From Mycobacterium arosiense ATCC BAA-1401 = DSM 45069 (GTDB taxonomy: Bacteria; Actinomycetota; Actinomycetes; Mycobacteriales; Mycobacteriaceae), in contig NZ_MVHG01000047.1 in assembly GCF_002086125.1 (NCBI RefSeq), positions 1-37,824 on the forward strand: DNA of 37,824 nt. The letters are read 5' to 3'. Shown piece after piece: positions 36,141 through 37,824 of this stretch. The number at the start of each line of letters is the position of its first letter. The first letter of the stretch is position 1. The notes beneath the pieces were generated by a model. That model did no database searches. It saw only the letters and a program-made list of their open reading frames with translations, and was not told the DNA's origin. The position numbers were made by a program, and so were the translations under genes.

Positions 36141-36698
36141 TCAGGGCAGGTCGGCTTCGTCGGTCACGTTCTGGGCTTGGCGTCGCAGTCGGTCTGCTTC
36201 CGACTCGTCGTTGCGGGCCACCTGGACCGAGGTCTGGTGTTCGGCGACGGCGTCGATGACGTCTTCGGACGCGTCGCGGATTTCCGCGCGCTCGTCGGCC
36301 TTGGTTTGCTGGATCTCGCGCTGCGCGTCCGTCTCGGCCTGGGTTTTCGCGGACGTCGCCTGCTGAAGCGCCGCACGGTCGGCAGCGCGCTTCTGCGCGG
36401 CCTGCTGGGCCTCGATCGAGTTCTCGGCGGCCTCGGCCTGGGCGTTCGCCGCCAGGCGTTGCTGGGCACCTTCGACCCTGGCTTCGGCCGCGTCCTCCTG
36501 CGCCTGCTTGACCTGGGCTTCGGCCACGGCCTCCGCTGCGTTGGCTTCCTTGCGCTCATGCGCCTGGGTCTGCTCGAGTTGCCCCTCGGCGGTCAGCGAT
36601 TCGTTGCCCGTAACAGCGCCGACGATCTCTTTGGCTTTGCCTTTGACCGAGTCGATCAGGCCCCTGCGTGCTTCGTCGGCCTTGTTGTGCTCACTCAT
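36141..36698 (-). CDS. CsbD-domain stress protein with coiled-coil tail
   Basis: A 185-residue protein whose N-terminal 45 residues match the CsbD domain: SVKGKAKEIVGAVTGNESLT and AEGQLEQTQA, where GKAKE.xG.xTGN and xAEG are the family marks. CsbD proteins are small general-stress proteins controlled by alternative sigma factors. The rest, from about 46 to 185, is an extended Ala/Glu/Gln coiled coil. AAGGAG precedes ATG 36698. First gene of a two-gene unit with the coiled-coil gene downstream; no SigF-type box was found upstream of it, so its regulation is not clear. Confidence 0.85.
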   Translation of the reverse strand: MSEHNKADEARRGLIDSVKGKAKEIVGAVTGNESLTAEGQLEQTQAHERKEANAAEAVAEAQVKQAQEDAAEARVEGAQQRLAANAQAEAAENSIEAQQAAQKRAADRAALQQATSAKTQAETDAQREIQQTKADERAEIRDASEDVIDAVAEHQTSVQVARNDESEADRLRRQAQNVTDEADLP

Positions 36699-36902
36699 CG
36701 AAATACTCCTTGAGGGTTGGCCAGGAACGTTTGTTCGTGCCAAGGTGTGTGGTTCCACAGAATGGGCCCCTCAAACATCGGCGTGTCGTGGGTCACGCCT
36801 CGCCAACCGGCACCATCGCGACGTCGGTGGTGAATTGTCAAGCGCCATTGCATGTTTCGCTCGTGCCGCCCGTTGTCGCGGGAAAAAGGAGCGAAATGGC
36901 GA

Positions 36903-36908
36903 TACCCT
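36903..36908 (+). promoter_or_regulatory. -10 box TACCCT for a leaderless start
   Basis: TACCCT fits TANNNT and ends seven bases before the ATG at 36916. No Shine-Dalgarno sequence precedes that ATG, so a leaderless start is likely. Confidence 0.45.
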
Positions 36909-36915
36909 GGCCCGC

Positions 36916-37464
36916 ATGGCCATCGAGTCCACCATGCTCGCCCTGGGTACTGTCGCGCCGGACTTCACGCTGCCCGAGCCGGCCACCGGCCGCACGCTGC
37001 GTCGCGACGACCTCTCGGGGCCGGCCCTGGTCGTCACGTTCATCTGCAACCACTGCCCGTACGTGAAGCACGTCGCCGACGGGCTTGCCCTGCTGGGGCG
37101 TGACCTCGCCGAGCGCGGCGTTGCGATGGTGGGCATTTCGAGCAATGACGTGGCCACCTACCCGCAGGATGGCCCCGATCAGATGGTCGCGGAGGCCCGC
37201 GACCATGGCTGGACCTTTCCCTACCTGTATGACGAAACCCAAGACGTCGCCCGTGCCTTCTCGGCCGCGTGCACGCCCGATACGTTCGTTTTCGACGGCG
37301 ACCGTCGACTGGTCTACCGCGGCCAGCTCGACGACTCGCGACCCGGCAACGGCCGGCCGGTCACCGCCGCCGACGTGCGCGCCGCGGTCGACGCGGTGTT
37401 GGCGGGGCGACCGGTGAACCCCGATCAGCGTCCGTCGATCGGTTGCGGGATCAAATGGCGCTGA
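36916..37464 (+). CDS. Thioredoxin-fold AhpC/TlpA-type protein
   Basis: A 182-residue cytoplasmic protein with a thioredoxin fold of the redoxin group. The opening LALGTVAPDFTLPEPATGRT is typical of the AhpC/TSA and TlpA families, and the redox centre is Cys44-Asn-His-Cys47 in VTFICNHCPYVKHV, a form (CNHCPYVKH) known from a distinct peroxiredoxin-like group. Next come VAMVGISSNDVATYP, the conserved cis-Pro and strand TPDTFVFDGDRRLVYRGQLD. Start at ATG 36916. It probably reduces thiols or peroxides with an unknown partner. It precedes the truncated alcohol dehydrogenase by 63 bases on the same strand. Confidence 0.9.
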   Translation: MAIESTMLALGTVAPDFTLPEPATGRTLRRDDLSGPALVVTFICNHCPYVKHVADGLALLGRDLAERGVAMVGISSNDVATYPQDGPDQMVAEARDHGWTFPYLYDETQDVARAFSAACTPDTFVFDGDRRLVYRGQLDDSRPGNGRPVTAADVRAAVDAVLAGRPVNPDQRPSIGCGIKWR

Positions 37465-37527
37465 GGCGCGGATAACAGCGGCGATATCGCGTAGCTGGGC
37501 TGCCACCACCTCGAGAGGGAGCGCGTT

Positions 37528-37755
37528 ATGCGAGGAGCCGTCATCTACGGCGCCGGTGACGTCCGATTCGAAGACTTGCCGGAACCCGAGATCGTCGCCC
37601 CCACCGACGCGGTCATCCGGACCACCGCGACCTGCCTGTGCGGTTCGGACCTCTGGGACTACCGCGGCATCAACCCCGTCGCCGAGCCCATGACCGGTCC
37701 GCAGCGCAGCTACTCGAACACGCTGGCGCAGGAAGCGGGCGAACAGGCGCGTTGA
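37528..37755 (+). pseudogene. Truncated zinc-dependent alcohol dehydrogenase
   Basis: A 75-codon N-terminal fragment of a medium-chain zinc alcohol dehydrogenase. MRGAVIYGAGDVRFEDLPEP is the usual opening and TATCLCGSDLWDYRGINP carries the catalytic zinc Cys38. After VAEPM the expected M-G-H-E that follows in the family is missing; the sequence becomes unrelated and stops at 37753. GGGAG precedes the ATG, so the fragment was a real gene. The remaining 69 bases of the window do not contain the rest. Like the aldehyde dehydrogenase tail at 19079 it is a recent remnant. Confidence 0.75.
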
Positions 37756-37824
37756 CTCGCCTTTTATGCGCGCGAAGTGGCTCTTCGTTGCCTCATTCAA
37801 AATGCGCGTGTGCGGCGTGCCTGC

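Noticed and set aside
1..37824. tRNA, rRNA, CRISPR arrays, IS elements or prophage genes
   Set aside because: I looked for transposase and integrase motifs, short regular repeats with spacers and tRNA-like cloverleafs and saw none that held up.

Overview
The window looks like a chromosomal segment from a slow-growing, non-tuberculous Mycobacterium. The evidence is high G+C with strong GC3 bias, two Culp-type cutinases, an MmpS-like lipoprotein, DUF732, a PPM-type methyltransferase, a GAP-family membrane protein, many GTG starts and repeated TANNNT boxes 6-7 nt before start codons (leaderless transcription). I see no tRNA, rRNA, CRISPR array or intact insertion sequence.

Layout. 1-6.9 kb is a mosaic of small exported proteins (cutinase, MmpS-like lipoprotein, a secreted protein with three 25-residue repeats), a DUF899 protein, a decayed cytochrome P450, a MazEF-type toxin-antitoxin pair, and a MarR regulator divergent from an NAD(P)-binding reductase with two matching inverted repeats between them. 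6.9-7.9 kb is an aldo/keto reductase. 8.2-14.2 kb is the most interesting block: five same-strand genes, partly overlapping, for a NadC-like phosphoribosyltransferase that has lost a conserved substrate-binding Arg, a PyrF-like protein with a variant active-site motif, an MFS transporter, an ATP-grasp ligase and a NylB/EstB-like serine hydrolase. I know of no described pathway with this set; it could be a small nucleotide- or amide-based metabolite pathway with its own exporter.

14.3-19.3 kb holds DUF732, an exported FKBP isomerase, a limonene-epoxide-hydrolase-like protein, a broken PAS/SpoIIE photosensor-type gene, an SDR, a GAP-family membrane protein behind a leaderless 24-codon ORF, a methyltransferase and the tail of an aldehyde dehydrogenase. 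19.3-24.2 kb holds an M42 peptidase of the type linked to the osmoprotectant NAGGN (alone here), a CitE-like lyase, a PPM methyltransferase and glucose-6-phosphate dehydrogenase. 24.3-34.7 kb holds a small acidic protein behind a SigF-like promoter, an unknown conserved protein, a class A flavin monooxygenase, HrpA helicase, a YihY/BrkB membrane protein, a crotonase, a spore-photoproduct-lyase-like radical SAM protein and a DUF3253 protein. 34.7-37.8 kb holds the second cutinase, a CsbD/coiled-coil stress-type gene pair, a thioredoxin-fold protein and a truncated zinc alcohol dehydrogenase.

Remnants of at least four genes (P450, PAS-SpoIIE protein, aldehyde dehydrogenase, alcohol dehydrogenase) plus a shortened NTF2-like gene point to active gene loss.
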